From NCBI GenBank assembly GCA_020796225.1, contig CM036759.1, forward strand, positions 67,246,590 to 67,310,589: DNA of 64,000 nt. The letters are read 5' to 3'. The notes under the pieces were generated by a model. It was not told where the DNA came from. It was given only the letters and a program-made list of their open reading frames with translations, and made no database searches. This document shows, piece after piece, positions 32,876-45,480 of the stretch; position 1 is the first letter of the stretch; each line of letters begins with the position of its first letter. A program made the position numbers and the translations under genes. Origin of the DNA: Arion vulgaris. Taxonomy: Eukaryota > Mollusca > Gastropoda > Stylommatophora > Arionidae.

Positions 32876-33360
32876 AGCGGTAGTCAGCTCGATCACAACC
32901 CAAAAGTACATGGTTCAAATTCCGCGGCAGGCGTTTGAAGCAAATTTGTTTTCGTGGATTTTTACGAATGTTCTTTTTCTTCATCGAACGTTCCATATCG
33001 ACCCACTTTTAAAACAACACTTTGTGATCTGTATGTGATCTGAGCCAAAATGCGATTGTATGTTGGGCCAGTTATGCGGCCTATAAGTAGACCAGCACAT
33101 CTGATTTACTAGGGTAACTTCCCCAGGCCCCTACCTCAGTCGCCTCTTACGACATGCCTTGTAGGTCGTAGTCTTACTATTCTTTGCTCCCATTGCGGGC
33201 CTCGGCAACACACGAGCGTTACGAAAGTTACAAATAGACCCCACAGTTCAGAAATCAATGTCAGACTACTGAACGTATAAGTGATGCCTAGAAAATCAAG
33301 AACTCGTTTACTGTGACTGATGACGACGTCCTGTAAAGGATATGCCACGATCTTCATTTT
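32876..33360 (+). mobile_element. SINE-3 copy interrupted by rep-A
   Basis: The left part 32876-32968 has CTCGATCACAACCCAAAAGT, B-box-like TGGTTCAAATTCC and GGATTTTTACGAA. The right part 33219-33360 continues with GTTACAAATAGACCCCACAG and ACTACTGAACGTATAAGTGA. The uninterrupted copy at 24060 proves the original continuity. Confidence 0.85.
32969..33218 (-). mobile_element. rep-A copy 3, nested in SINE-3 with 7-bp TSD
   Basis: TTACGAA occurs immediately before (32962-32968) and after (33219-33225) the rep-A sequence. On the minus strand it runs from CGCTCGTGTGTTGCCGAGGC to a GAA-rich end. This defines the family's termini at about 250 bp. Confidence 0.88.
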
Positions 33361-33366
33361 TTTCCC

Positions 33367-33488
33367 AGTAGACTCTACATGTAGAAGTATTGTGTAGAAG
33401 TAACGTGGATCCTGTTGGACATCATCAGAAGACTCTACATGTAGAAGTATTGTGAAGAAGTAACGTGGATCCTGTTGGACATCATCAG
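33367..33488. repeat. 60-bp direct duplication
   Basis: GACTCTACATGTAGAAGTAT occurs at 33371 and 33431, and each copy continues to GTTGGACATCATCAG. Confidence 0.9.
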
Positions 33489-33559
33489 TAGATGGAAAGC
33501 AGCCATATTGATACTTACTAGACATGAGAATCGGCATCATCAAGTTCCATGCCGACAGG

Positions 33560-34254
33560 CGTAAGTTATCATGTTCTTCTAGAACTCTCCATCTATTGTC
33601 TAGAATCATCTATCCTTGTCTAGAACTCTTTACATTGTCTGAGTGAGTCTAACTATCCTTGTAATCTAGATGCACGTTTCATTATTGTTCTAGACATGTT
33701 CTATTATTTGCTATGAACGTATTCGCTCATTCAGAAACCTTTGTCTATTGTCAGAATTCATTTTTGCATTTACATGAACAGTCATTGTTACTAGAATCTG
33801 CATCTCGTTGTTCAGCAAGCTGTCTACTATTTCTAGATGTATCATTGGTTGATACTTGTTATTCTGCGTTCAGAATTATCATGTATCAGAACCGTATCTG
33901 TCATGCCGTTAAATTATCGTTTCTAGAACTCATCATCGTTGTACAGAACTCCTTGAGTTCACAATCATCATTGTTTGCAAATTCATCGTTTGTCAGAATC
34001 TATCATGCTGGATCTGTCACATGTATCATAGAACGTTCTACATGTATCATGCCGGTTTCATGATCATGTTTGATCTCACAATGTATCAGACCTTGTCATC
34101 AATGTATCATCCGTTGTCCATGTATCATGCGGTTGTCAATGTTCATGCCGGTTTCACTGTATCAGCGGTTGTCAGCAATGTATCTGCGGTTGTCACAATG
34201 TATCATGCCGGTTGTCAAATGTATCATGCGGTTGTCACAATGTATCATGCCGGT
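33560..34254. repeat. Diverged left fringe of the 22-bp satellite
   Basis: Loosely spaced TCTAGAA/TCAGAA and ATCAT/GTATCAT phrases become more regular rightward. By 34010 the phrase ATGTATCAT is recognisable, and from about 34255 the unit is almost perfect. This is interpreted as an eroded array edge. Confidence 0.7.
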
Positions 34255-37200
34255 TGTCACAATGTATCATGCGTTGTCACAATGTATCATGCCGGTTGTC
34301 ACAATGTATCATGCCGGTTGTCACAATGTATCATGCCGGTTGTCACAATGTATCATGCCGGTTGTCACAATGTATCATGCCGGTTGTCACAATGTATCAT
34401 GCCGGTTGTCACAATGTATCATGCCGGTTGTCACAATGTATCATGCCGGTTGTCACAATGTACATGCCGGTTGTCACAATGTATCATGCCGGTTGTCACA
34501 ATGTATCATGCCGGTTGTCACAATGTATCATGCCGGTTGTCACAATGTATCATGCCGGTTGTCACAATGTATCATGCCGGTTGTCACAATGTATCATGCC
34601 GGTTGTCACAATGTATCATGCCGGTTGTCACAATGTATCATGCCGGTTGTCACAATGTATCATGCCGGTTGTCACAATGTATCATGCCGGTTGTCACAAT
34701 GTATCATGCCGGTTGTCACAATGTATCATGCCGGTTGTCACAATGTATCATGCCGGTTGTCACAATGTATCATGCCGGTTGTCAAAATGTATCATGCCGG
34801 TTGTCACAATGTATCATGCCGGTTGTCACAATGTATCATGCCGGTTGTCACAATGTATCATGCCGGTTGTCACAATGTATCATGCCGGTTGTCACAATGT
34901 ATCATGCCGGTTGTCACAATGTATCATGCCGGTTGTCACAATGTATCATGCCGGTTGTCACCATGTATCATGCCGGTTGTCACAATGTATCATGCCGGTT
35001 GTCACAATGTATCATGCCGGTTGTCACAATGTATCATGCCGGTTGTCACAATGTATCATGCCGGTTGTCACAATGTATCATGCCGGTTGTCACAATGTAT
35101 CATGCCGGTTGTCACAATGTATCATGCCGGTTGTCACAATGTATCATGCCGGTTGTCACAATGTATCATGCCGGTTGTCACAATGTATCATGCCGGTTGT
35201 CACAATGTATCATGCCGGTTGTCACAATGTATCATGCCGGTTGTCACAATGTATCATGCCGGTTGTCACAATGTATCATGCCGGTTGTCACAATGTATCA
35301 TGCCGGTTGTCACACTGTATCATGCCGGTTGTCACAATGTATCATGCCGGTTGTCACAATGTATCATGCCGGTTGTCACAATGTATCATGCCGGTTGTCA
35401 CAATGTATCATGCCGGTTGTCACAATGTATCATGCCGGTTGTCACAATGTATCATGCCGGTTGTCACAATGTATCATGCCGGTTGTCACAATGTATCATG
35501 CCGGTTGTCACAATGTATCATGCCGGTTGTCACAATGTATCATGCCGGTTGTCACAATGTATCATGCCGGTTGTCACAATGTATCATGCCGGTTGTCACA
35601 ATGTATCATGCCGGTTGTCACAATGTATCATGCCGGTTGTCACAATGTATCATGCCGGTTGTCACAATGTATCATGCCGGTTGTCACAATGTATCATGCC
35701 GGTTGTCACAATGTATCATGCCGGTTGTCACAATGTATCATGCCGGTTGTCACAATGTATCATGCCGGTTGTCACAATGTATCATGCCGGTTGTCACAAT
35801 GTATCATGCCGGTTGTCACAATGTATCATGCCGGTTGTCACAATGTATCATGCCGGTTGTCACAATGTATCATGCCGGTTGTCACAATGTATCATGCCGG
35901 TTGTCACAATGTATCATGCCGGTTGTCACAATGTATCATGCCGGTTGTCACAATGTATCATGCCGGTTGTCACAATGTATCATGCCGGTTGTCACAATGT
36001 ATCATGCCGGTTGTCACAATGCTTGTCATGCACCGGTTGTCACAATGTATCATGCCGGTTGTCACAATGTATCATGCCGGTTGTCACAATGTATCATGCC
36101 GGTTGTCACAATGTATCATGCCGGTTGTCACAATGTATCATGCCGGTTGTCACAATGTATCATGCCGGTTGTCACAATGTATCATGCCGGTTGTCACAAT
36201 GTATCATGCCGGTTGTCACAATGTATCATGCCGGTTGTCACAATGTATCATGCCGGTTGTCACAATGTATCATGCCGGTTGTCACAATGTATCATGCCGG
36301 TTGTCACAATGTATCATGCCGGTTGTCACAATGTATCATGCCGGTTGTCACAATGTATCATGCCAGTGTCCATGTATCTGCCGGTTGTCACAATGTATCA
36401 TGCCGGTTGTCACAATGTATCATGCCGGTTGTCACAATGTATCATGCCGGTTGTCACAATGTATCATGCCGGTTGTCACAATGTATCATGCCGGTTGTCA
36501 CAATGTATCATGCCGGTTGTCACAATGTATCATGCCGGTTGTCACAATGTATCATGCCGGTTGTCACAATGTATCATGCCGGTTGTCACAATGTATCATG
36601 CCGGTTGTCACAATGTATCATGCCGGTTGTCACATGTATCATGCCGGTTGTCACCATGTATCATGCCGGTTGTCACAATGTATCATGCCGGTTGTCACAA
36701 TGTATCATGCCGGTTGTCACAATGTATCATGCCGGTTGTCACAATGTATCATGCCGGTTGTCACAATGTATCATGCCGGTTGTCACAATGTAATATGCCG
36801 GTTGTCACAATGTATCATGCCGGTTGTCACAATGTATCATGCCGGTTGTCACAATGTATCATGCCGGTTGTCACAATGTATCATGCCGGTTGTCACAACT
36901 GTATCATGCCGGTTGTCACAATGTATCATGCCGGTTGTCACAATGTATCATGCCGGTTGTCACAATGTATCATGCCGGTTGTCACAATGTATCATGCCGG
37001 TTGTCACAATGTATCATGCCGGTTGTCACAATGTATCATGCCGGTGTCACAATGTATCATGTGCCGGTTGTCACAATGTATCATGCCGGTTGTCACAATG
37101 TATCATGCCGGTTGTCACAATGTATCATGCCGGTTGTCACAATGTATCATGCCGGTTGTCACAATGTATCATGCCGGTTGTCACAATGTATCATGCCGGT

Positions 37201-40200
37201 TGTCACAATGTATCATGCCGGTTGTCACAATGTATCATGCCGGTTGTCACAATGTATCATGCCGGTTGTCACAATGTATCATGCCGGTTGTCACAATGTA
37301 TCATGCCGGTTGTCACAATGTATCATGCCGGTTGTCACAATGTATCATGCCGGTTGTCACAATGTATCATGCCGGTTGTCACAATGTATCATGCCGGTTG
37401 TCACAATGTATCATGCCGGTTGTCACAATGTATCATGCCGGTTGTCACAATGTATCATGCCGGTTGTCACAATGTATCATGCCGGTTGTCACAATGTATC
37501 ATGCCGGTTGTCACAATGTATCATGCCGGTTGTCACCATGTATCATGCCGGTTGTCACAATGTATCATGCCGGTTGTCACCATGTATCATGCCGGTTGTC
37601 ACAATGTATCATGCCGGTTGTCACAATATCATGCCGTGTCACAATGTATCATGCCGGTTGTCACAATGTATCATGCCGGTTGTCACAATGTATCATGCCG
37701 GTTGTCACAATGTATCATGCCGGTTGTCACAATGTATCATGCCGGTTGTCACAATGTATCATGCCGGTTGTCACAATGTATCATGCCGGTTGTCACAATG
37801 TATCATGCCGGTTGTCACAATGTATCATGCCGGTTGTCACAATGTATCATGCCGGTTGTCACAATGTATCATGCCGGTTGTCACAATGTATCATGCCGGT
37901 TGTCACAATGTATCATGCCGGTTGTCACAATGTATCATGCCGGTTGTCACAATGTATCATGCCGGTTGTCACCATGTATCATGCCGGTTGTCACAATGTA
38001 TCATGCCGGTTGTCACCATGTATCATGCCGGTTGTCACAATGTATCATGCCGGTTGTCACAATGTATCATGCCGGTTGTCACAATGTATCATGCCGGTTG
38101 TCACAATGTATCATGCCGGTTGTCACAATGTATCATGCCGGTTGTCACAATGTATCATGCCGGTTGTCACAATGTATCATGCCGGTTGTCACAATGTATC
38201 ATGCCGGTTGTCACAATGTATCATGCCGGTTGTCACAATGTATCATGCCGTTGTCCAATGTATCATGCCGGTTGTCACAATGTATCATGCCGGTTGTCAC
38301 AATGTATCATGCCGGTTGTCACAATGTATCATGCCGGTTGTCACAATGTATCATGCCGGTTGTCACAATGTATCATGCCGGTTGTCACAATGTATCATGC
38401 CGGTTGTCACAATGTATCACCTGCTTGCCGGTTGTCACACTGTATCATGCCGGTTGTCACAATGTATCATGCCGGTTGTCACAATGTATCATGCCGGTTG
38501 TCACCATGTATCATGCCGGTTGTCACAATGTATCATGCCGGTTGTCACAATGTATCATGCCGGTTGTCACAATGTATCACGTTGTCAATGTATCATGCCG
38601 GTTGTCACAATGTATCATGCCGGTTGTCACATGTATCATGGTTGCTGATCATGCCGGTTGTCACCATGTATCATGCCGGTTGTCACAATGTATCATGCCG
38701 GTTGTCACACTGTATCATGCCGGTTGTCACACTGTATCATGCCGGTTGTCACCATGTATCATGCCGGTTGTCACAATGTATCATGCCGGTTGTCTGTCAT
38801 GCCGGTTGTCACAATGTATCATGCCGGTTGTCACAATGTATCATGCCGGTTGTCCCAATGTATCATGCCGGTTGTCACAATGTATCATGCCGGTTGTCAC
38901 AATGTATCATGCCGGTTGTCACAATGTATCATGCCGGTTCACATGTATCATGCCGGTTGTCACCATGTATCATGCCGGTTGTCACAATGTATCATGCCGG
39001 TTGTCACAATGTATCATGCCGGTTGTCACACTGTATCATGCCGGTTGTCACACTGTATCATGCCGGTTGTCACACTGTATCATGCCGGTTGTCACACTGT
39101 ATCATGCCGGTTGTCACAATGTATCATGCCGGTTGTCACAATGTATCATGCCGGTTGTCACAATGTATCATGCCGGTTGTCACAATGTATCATGCCGGTT
39201 GTCACCATGTATCATGCCGGTTGTCACAATGTATCATGCCGGTTGTCACAATGTATCATGCCGGTTGTCACAATGTATCATGCCGGTTGTCACAATGTAT
39301 CATGCCGGTTGTCACAATGTATCATGCCGGTTGTCACAATGTATCATGCCGGTTGTCACACTGTATCATGCCGGTTGTCACAATGTATCATGCCGGTTGT
39401 CACAATGTATCATGCCGGTTGTCACAATGTATCATGCCGGTTGTCACAATGTATCATGCCGGTTGTCACAATGTATCATGCCGGTTGTCATAATTGTACA
39501 TGCCGGTTGTCACACTGTACATGCCGGTTGTCACACTGTATCATGCCGGTTGTCACACTGTATCATGCCGGTTGTCACACTGTATCATGCCGGTTGTCAC
39601 AATGTATCATGCCGGTTGTCACAATGTATCATGCCGGTTGTCACAATGTATCATGCCGGTTGTCACAATGTATCATGCCGGTTGTCACAATGTATCATGC
39701 CGGTTGTCACAATGTATCATGCCGGTTGTCACAATGTATCATGCCGGTTGTCACAATGTATCATGCCGGTTGTCACAATGTATCATGCCGGTTGTCACAA
39801 TGTATCATGCCGGTTGTCACAATGTATCATGCCGGTTGTCACTATGTATCATGCCGGTTGTCACACTGTATCATGCCGGTTGTCACATGTATCGCGTTTG
39901 CACTGTATCATGCCGGTTGTCACAATGTATCATGCCGGTTGTCACAATGTATCATGCCGGTTGTCACAATGTATCATGCCGGTTGTCACAATGTATCATG
40001 CCGGTTGTCACAATGTATCATGCCGGTTTTCACAATGTATCATGCCGGTTGTCACAATGTATCATGCCGGTTGTCACAATGTATCATGCCGGTTGTCACA
40101 ATGTACATGCCGGTTGTCACAATGTATCATGCCGGTTGTCACAATGTATCATGCCGGTTGTCACAATGTATCATGCCGGTTGTCACAATGTATCATGCCG

Positions 40201-41010
40201 GTTTTCACAATGTATCATGCCGGTTGTCACAATGTATCATGCCGGTTGTCACAATGTATCATGCCGGTTGTCACAATGTATCATGCCGGTTGTCACAATG
40301 TATCATGCCGGTTGTCACAATGTATCATGCCGGTTGTCACAATGTATCATGCCGGTTGTCACAATGTATCATGCCGGTTGTCACAATGTATCATGCCGGT
40401 TGTCACAATGTATCATGCCGGTTGTCACAATGTATCATGCCGGTTGTCACAATGTATCATGCCGGTTGTCACAATGTATCATGCCGGTTGTCACAATGTA
40501 TCATGCCGGTTGTCACAATGTATCATGCCGGTTGTCACAATGTATCATGCCGGTTGTCACAATGTATCATGCCGGTTGTCACAATGTATCATGCCGGTTG
40601 TCACATTGTATCATGCCGGTTGTCACAATGTATCATGCCGGTTGTCACAATGTATCATGCCGGTTGTCACAATGTATCATCCCGGTTGTCACAATGTATC
40701 ATGCCGGTTGTCACACTGTATCATGCCGGTTGTCACAATGTATCATGCCGGTTGTCACAATGTATCATGCCGGTTGTCACAATGTATCATGCCGGTTGTC
40801 ACAATGTATCATGCCGGTTGTCACAATGTATCATGCCGGTTGTCACAATGTATCATGCCGGTTGTCACACTGTATCATGCCGGTTGTCACAATGTATCAT
40901 GCCGGTTGTCACAATGTATCATGCCGGTTGTCACAATGTATCATGCCGGTTGTCACAATGTATCTTGCCGGTTGTCACAATGTATCTTGCCGGTTGCCAC
41001 AATGTATGTT
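34255..41010. repeat. 22-bp satellite array, over 300 copies
   Basis: The unit is TATCATGCCGGTTGTCACAA plus TG. Substitutions are rare. ACACTG and ACCATG variants concentrate between about 38.4 and 39.6 kb. The unit has no stop codon in any plus-strand frame, so frames up to 2,341 codons long run through it, cycling every 66 bp. These are not credible genes. Each unit has one CCGG. Confidence 0.98.
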
Positions 41011-41071
41011 GCAATATCAAGTGTTCGAGGAGGAAGCATCAGATAATAAAATCCCTAACCCTAGCCATTGC

Positions 41072-41776
41072 AACATAGACACACACCTTGGTAGTAACAT
41101 AGACACATGCCTCGGTAGTAACATAGACACACACCTCGGTAGTAACATAGACACATACCTTGGTAGTAACATAGACACATGCCTTGGTGGTAACATAGAC
41201 ACATATCTCGGTAGTAACATAGACACATATCTCGGTAGTAACATAGACACATACCTTGGTAGTAACATAGACACATACCTTGGTAGTAACATAGACACAT
41301 ACCTTGGTAGTAACATAGACACATACCTTGGTAGTAACATAGACACATACCTTGGTAGTAACATAGACACATGCCTTGGTGGTAACATAGACATACCTTG
41401 GTAGTAGCATAGACACATACCTTGGTAATAACATAGACACATACCTAGGTAGTACACATACCTTGGTAGTAACGTAGACATACCTTGGTAGTAACATTGA
41501 CACATACCTTGGTAGTAACGTAGACATACCTTGGTAGTAACATAGACACATACCTTGGTAGTAACATAGACACATACCTTGGTAGTAACATAGACACATA
41601 CCTTGGTAGTAGCATAGACATACCTTGGTAGTAACATAGACATACCTTGGTAGTAGCATAGACATACCTTGGTAGTAGCATAGACATACCTTGGTAGTAG
41701 CATAGACATACCTTGGTAGTAACATAGACATACCTTGGTAGCAACATACACATGCCGTGGTAACAACATAGACACA
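41072..41776. repeat. 22-24-bp tandem repeat, about 30 copies
   Basis: The unit is ACATAGACACATACCTTGGT plus AGTA, with a 22-bp subtype lacking ACAC. It starts about 60 bp after the end of the 22-bp satellite but is unrelated in sequence. Confidence 0.97.
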
Positions 41777-41879
41777 GAAGAAGGAACAAATAAAGACGCC
41801 AAGTTAAGAATACAAAAAACAAGGGGAAACTTTATTACATTGGGTAAGATATGGAAGTTAAAGAAGATCAAAACAAACA

Positions 41880-42340
41880 CAAAACTTCTTTCAATCAAAT
41901 GTGAAGTCAGTGCTGTTGTATGGCTCGGAAATATGGACAACACAAAAACAAACAAAAACCCACCAGAAAATGACAAATCTTCATAAATGGATGTTTACGT
42001 AGAATAGAGGGACTGAGATGGTATGATAAAAATACGAAGGAGGAACTCAGAGAAAGAACTAAGCAGATACCAGTGGAGAAAGAGCTAAGGAATAGACGCT
42101 GGCGATTGATAGGACCCACATTGAGAAGACCTACCGGAAGCATTACAAGACAGGCACTGTTTTAGAACCCACAGAGAAAGAGGAGTAGAGAAGGCCTAGA
42201 CAGAACTGGAAAAGAGAACTGGAGGCTGATATTAAACGAGAGATAAAACAGGTAAAGAATTAGAAGGGAAGGCAAAAGAGGAAGAGCTGGAAGAAGTTTA
42301 TTGAAGACATGTGCTCAGTTGGGAGCTGAAAGGTAAAGAG
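41880..42340 (+). mobile_element. RTE-type LINE C-terminus
   Basis: Shifted frames give INGCLRRIEGLRWYDKNTKE, then RNRRWRLIGPTLRRPTGSIT and RQALF, and a terminal RGRAGRSLLKTCAQLGAE, matching the INxxLRRIxGIRW...WRWIGHTLRxP...KKFVEDLCS pattern. Several stops and frameshifts are present. Confidence 0.88.
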
Positions 42341-43019
42341 AGTGAGAGAGAGAAATAGTTCTATGTATGGAGTCCGCAATCGGCATCTGTTCTGAATATT
42401 GTCTTCTCCTGGAATGCGTCCTTCTCTAATGGTATTCTCCAACCCCTCGTGTCTCTTTTATGTCACAAGTACTTTCAATTTTCTCATTATTTTCCTAGCA
42501 TCAGCCAGTCTTCTTTGATTCAGAGTTCTTTCTGGATTAACGGGGTTCACAATCTACAAAATGTTTGAGAATCGTTGTACTGTAACATCAGATCAACGTA
42601 TTCATTTCAAGGGACATCTTAACATTTCTCTGTGCTTGAGGGATGCATGTTCTAGCTTTCTTTTCCCATTAAATGCGACCAAAATTACATCCGTATGAAG
42701 TCTGAGCCGAAGGCATATTTTCCTCCCAGTTTTATTAGCTCTTGGGATGTGAGAAATGTTAGGTGTTCCAAGAATAATGCTATTCTTTTACAACTTCTCC
42801 CGCGTACGGAGAACCAGAGAGAATTGTTTATCACTTTTACGTTTCTCTCGTTTATATTGTGCACTCGACGACAAAGCTCGAGTATTCTGTATAGTGAGGG
42901 ATCACGAGTAGAGTGCTGTGTATCAATGAATGATTCTGATGTCTACGCAAAGTTCAAGGTCGATCGTCTCTGAATGCGCGTGCGTAGGAGTATATATGAG
43001 TTAAAGAGCATCACAGTTT
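42341..43019. other. Stretch without a gene; possible hAT end
   Basis: No gene recognised. A 92-codon frame at 42695-42973 has no family resemblance. AAAATGTTTGAGAATCGTTG at 42559 resembles the inner-to-outer order of a hAT right end read on the opposite strand, but no partner end or TSD was found. Confidence 0.45.
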
Positions 43020-43320
43020 GAGGTCTCTGTGACGTAGAGGTTAGGTGCTCGCCTCTCGTTACAAAGGCGCTCGGTTCGTTCCCTCGTGAAGCCATCGGGA
43101 TATTTTATCAGATTTTCCCGATCTCAGTGTAGGTGAGCTCGTGTTCCTAGTCCTATCAGAGATTCCCGATCTCAGTGTAGGTGAGCTCGTGTTCCTAGTC
43201 CTATCAGAGATGGACGATGTCAGTGTAGGTGAGCTCGTGTTCCTAGTCCTATCAGTGATGAACGATCTCAGTGTAGGTGAGCTCGTGTTCCTAGTTCTAT
43301 TAGAGATGGACGATGAAATG
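43020..43320 (+). mobile_element. SINE-2, tRNA-derived, with 48-bp tandem tail
   Basis: The head GACGTAGAGGTTAGGTGCTC (A-box-like) and B-box GGTTCGTTCCC are spaced as in a tRNA. The tail segment CGATCTCAGTGTAGGTGAGC plus TCGTGTTCCTAGTCCTATCA is repeated four times at 48-bp intervals (43120-43312). The related SINE at 62600 has the tail once. A 60-codon frame across the repeat is incidental. Confidence 0.8.
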
Positions 43321-43337
43321 TAGAAACGGTGTTTCAG

Positions 43338-44205
43338 TTAACACTTTCGCTCTGTATTATTTTGACCTCTGGACGCATTTATTTTGCGATTCAATTTTAA
43401 TATTCTATGTCAATTAGTTTAAACCTTTATAACTCTAGTACTTTTTCTCTAAAGTATAATATCTTATATATTAAATTGTTGCTAATTGGATGTGGAATCC
43501 ATTAATATGATATGATAATATTGTACATTAGGTGATATACCTTTGAGAAGATTAGATTATTGTAGCATGACTATTTTGATTGACAAAACAAAAATCATAA
43601 CAAATATTTTTACTCTCGGGTTTGTATTACAATCTTAATATTCATAGATGTTTCCAGAAGTAGCAGTTAAATGAAGATACTCCATGTGCGAACATATTCT
43701 ATAAGTTTCATCTAATTAGGTGCAGTAGTTTTTATAATATTCACTTTTTAGTGCGGATACATCAATAAATGGAATGTGGAACGCCTATTCTTTAGATGCA
43801 ATTATTACATTAGACTTACAACTATCGATACTGCATTTCATAAACAATCAAATGTCATTAAATCAATTAAATCTTCTTCATTACTATCACAAGTTATAAT
43901 TTGATCTAATAGTACTCAATATTACACTGTATACATCGCCGGAATCATTAACGTTCAAAAAAAATATCTCGACTTGAACACAATAATACACTGCTTTCCC
44001 TCTTTCAAATCTTTGTTAAATGGAGATAGTAATGTACCTACATATATGTACTTTCCGTTTCTGAAGATTCTTTTAACTTTAGTAAAGGGGTTGTGAAGAT
44101 ACATTCGTTTCCGTGAACAGACATCCAAAGCCGATATATCGGTTTTGCGACATCATGAACATTACTCTGAACCGATATATCGGCTCTGCAGTCCCGTTGG
44201 GTTAA
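43338..44205. mobile_element. piggyBac-like non-autonomous element, 868 bp
   Basis: TTAA is present at both ends (43338-43341 and 44202-44205). The left end is TTAACACTTTCGCTCTG and the right end read inward is TTAACCCAACGGGACTGCAG. Two ACCGATATATCGG-type motifs lie near the right end. The AT-rich interior has no transposase frame I can support. Matching ends flank 56772-57662. Confidence 0.7.
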
Positions 44206-44207
44206 GA

Positions 44208-44462
44208 TTGCTGGAAGAAAAGGTTAGCAATTGAAAATCGATACTCACTGCACGAGCCAAATGAATAAAAAAAATATTACCATAAAATTCCAACAAAAAT
44301 TGTCAGCATTTTCAAAATGACATCGAGGATCCTCGTCGGTGCTACGGAAACCGTGCACTGTCGCTGGGCTCTTTCTGTATAGACATAGGTCGAAACACAC
44401 TTAGTTACTCACTGAAGTATTCAATAAAGATGATCTATTCAATCAATCAATAAAACTAGCAA
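44208..44462 (+). mobile_element. rep-B copy with AATC tail
   Basis: GGTGCTACGGAAACCGTGCA, TAGTTACTCACTGAAGTATT and a short (AATC)n tail match rep-B at 63268-63570. It is inserted right next to the piggyBac-like element. Confidence 0.8.
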
Positions 44463-44520
44463 CACATTTTTCTTCATTTTTACCCTCCTGGAAAAACTGC
44501 AATGGACGCCCATGTTCATA

Positions 44521-44800
44521 ACAACGTACAAGGGTCAAAGTCTTAGGTCAAAGACCTAGTTAGTGGACTAACATAACAACGTACAAGGGTCAAAGTCTCA
44601 GGTCAAAGACCTAGTTAGTGGACTAACATAACAACGTACAAGGGACAAAGTCTTAGGTCAATGACCTAGTTAGTGGACTAACATAACAACGTACAAGGGT
44701 CAAAGTCTTAGGTCAAAGACCTAGTTAGTGAACTAACATAACAACGTACAAGGGTCAAAGTCTTAGGTCAAAGACCTAGTTAGTGAACTAACATAACAAT
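44521..44800. repeat. 55-bp tandem repeat, 5 copies
   Basis: Units at 44521, 44576, 44631, 44686 and 44741 begin ACAACGTACAAGGGTCAAAG. Each contains AGGTCAAAGACCT, a near-palindrome with an AGGTCA half-site. The following 260 bp (44806-45065) show nothing identifiable. Confidence 0.96.
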
Positions 44801-45229
44801 ACACAGTGACATTCTTTATAAAGTAGGAAGCATACTAAAGGACTACACCAGTCCTGAGTTGGAACTCTAAACTGGCGATCTTGGAGGAAATTTGAGAATC
44901 GTGAGCTGAGTGTTTCTCTTAACATTCAACCCCTACTTGAGAAAATAGTACTTCTTGTTGAGTGTAAGTGGTACTTTTAATGTAAAATATACCGTTTCGG
45001 TGAAAATGAACACCGCACGCTCCGTCAAGTGAGAGTCTATCAACGATAACAGAGGACAGGTGGACCTTATCTTCTCTCGATCGTTCTTAATCTCGTTCGT
45101 TCTTAATCTCGTTCGTTCTTAACGGCCAATTTTATCATTCTCTTTGTGATATATAATTGATCTTTGACAAAAATCAATTTTAAGTTGACGTTTATGAGCC
45201 CATATTGACTAGGCCCGTCTACCCGATTT

Positions 45230-45480
45230 CAGCCAGCTGTTTATTTACTAGGGTAGCTAGCCCTAGGGAACGATCCTTCTGCTGTATATTTCAGCCAGCT
45301 GTTTATTTACTAGGGTAGCTAGCCCTAGGGAACGATCCTTCTGCTGTATATTTCAGCCAGCTGTTTATTTACTAGGGTAGCTAGCCCTAGGGAACGATCC
45401 TTTCTGCTGTATATTTCAGCCAGCTGTTTATTTACTAGGGTAGCTAGCCCTAGGGAACGATCCTTCTGCCGTATATTATG
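45230..45480. repeat. 62-bp tandem repeat in left foldback arm, 4 copies
   Basis: AGCCAGCTGTTTATTTACTA begins at 45231, 45293, 45355 and 45418. The right arm contains this segment once, inverted, at about 47760-47820. Confidence 0.95.

Noticed and set aside
34021..41404. Very long plus-strand open frames (up to 2,341 codons) rich in Cys/His
   Set aside because: The 22-bp unit contains no stop in any plus frame, so all three frames stay open by arithmetic. Three overlapping giant frames with the same cyclic peptide, no domain and no promoter context are satellite artefacts.
41017..41976. 319-codon minus frame
   Set aside because: It is mostly the 24-bp repeat (VSMLLPRY cycles), extended by chance into flanking sequence.
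42695..42973. 92-codon plus frame
   Set aside because: No family resemblance, no splice context and composition like the surrounding non-coding DNA.
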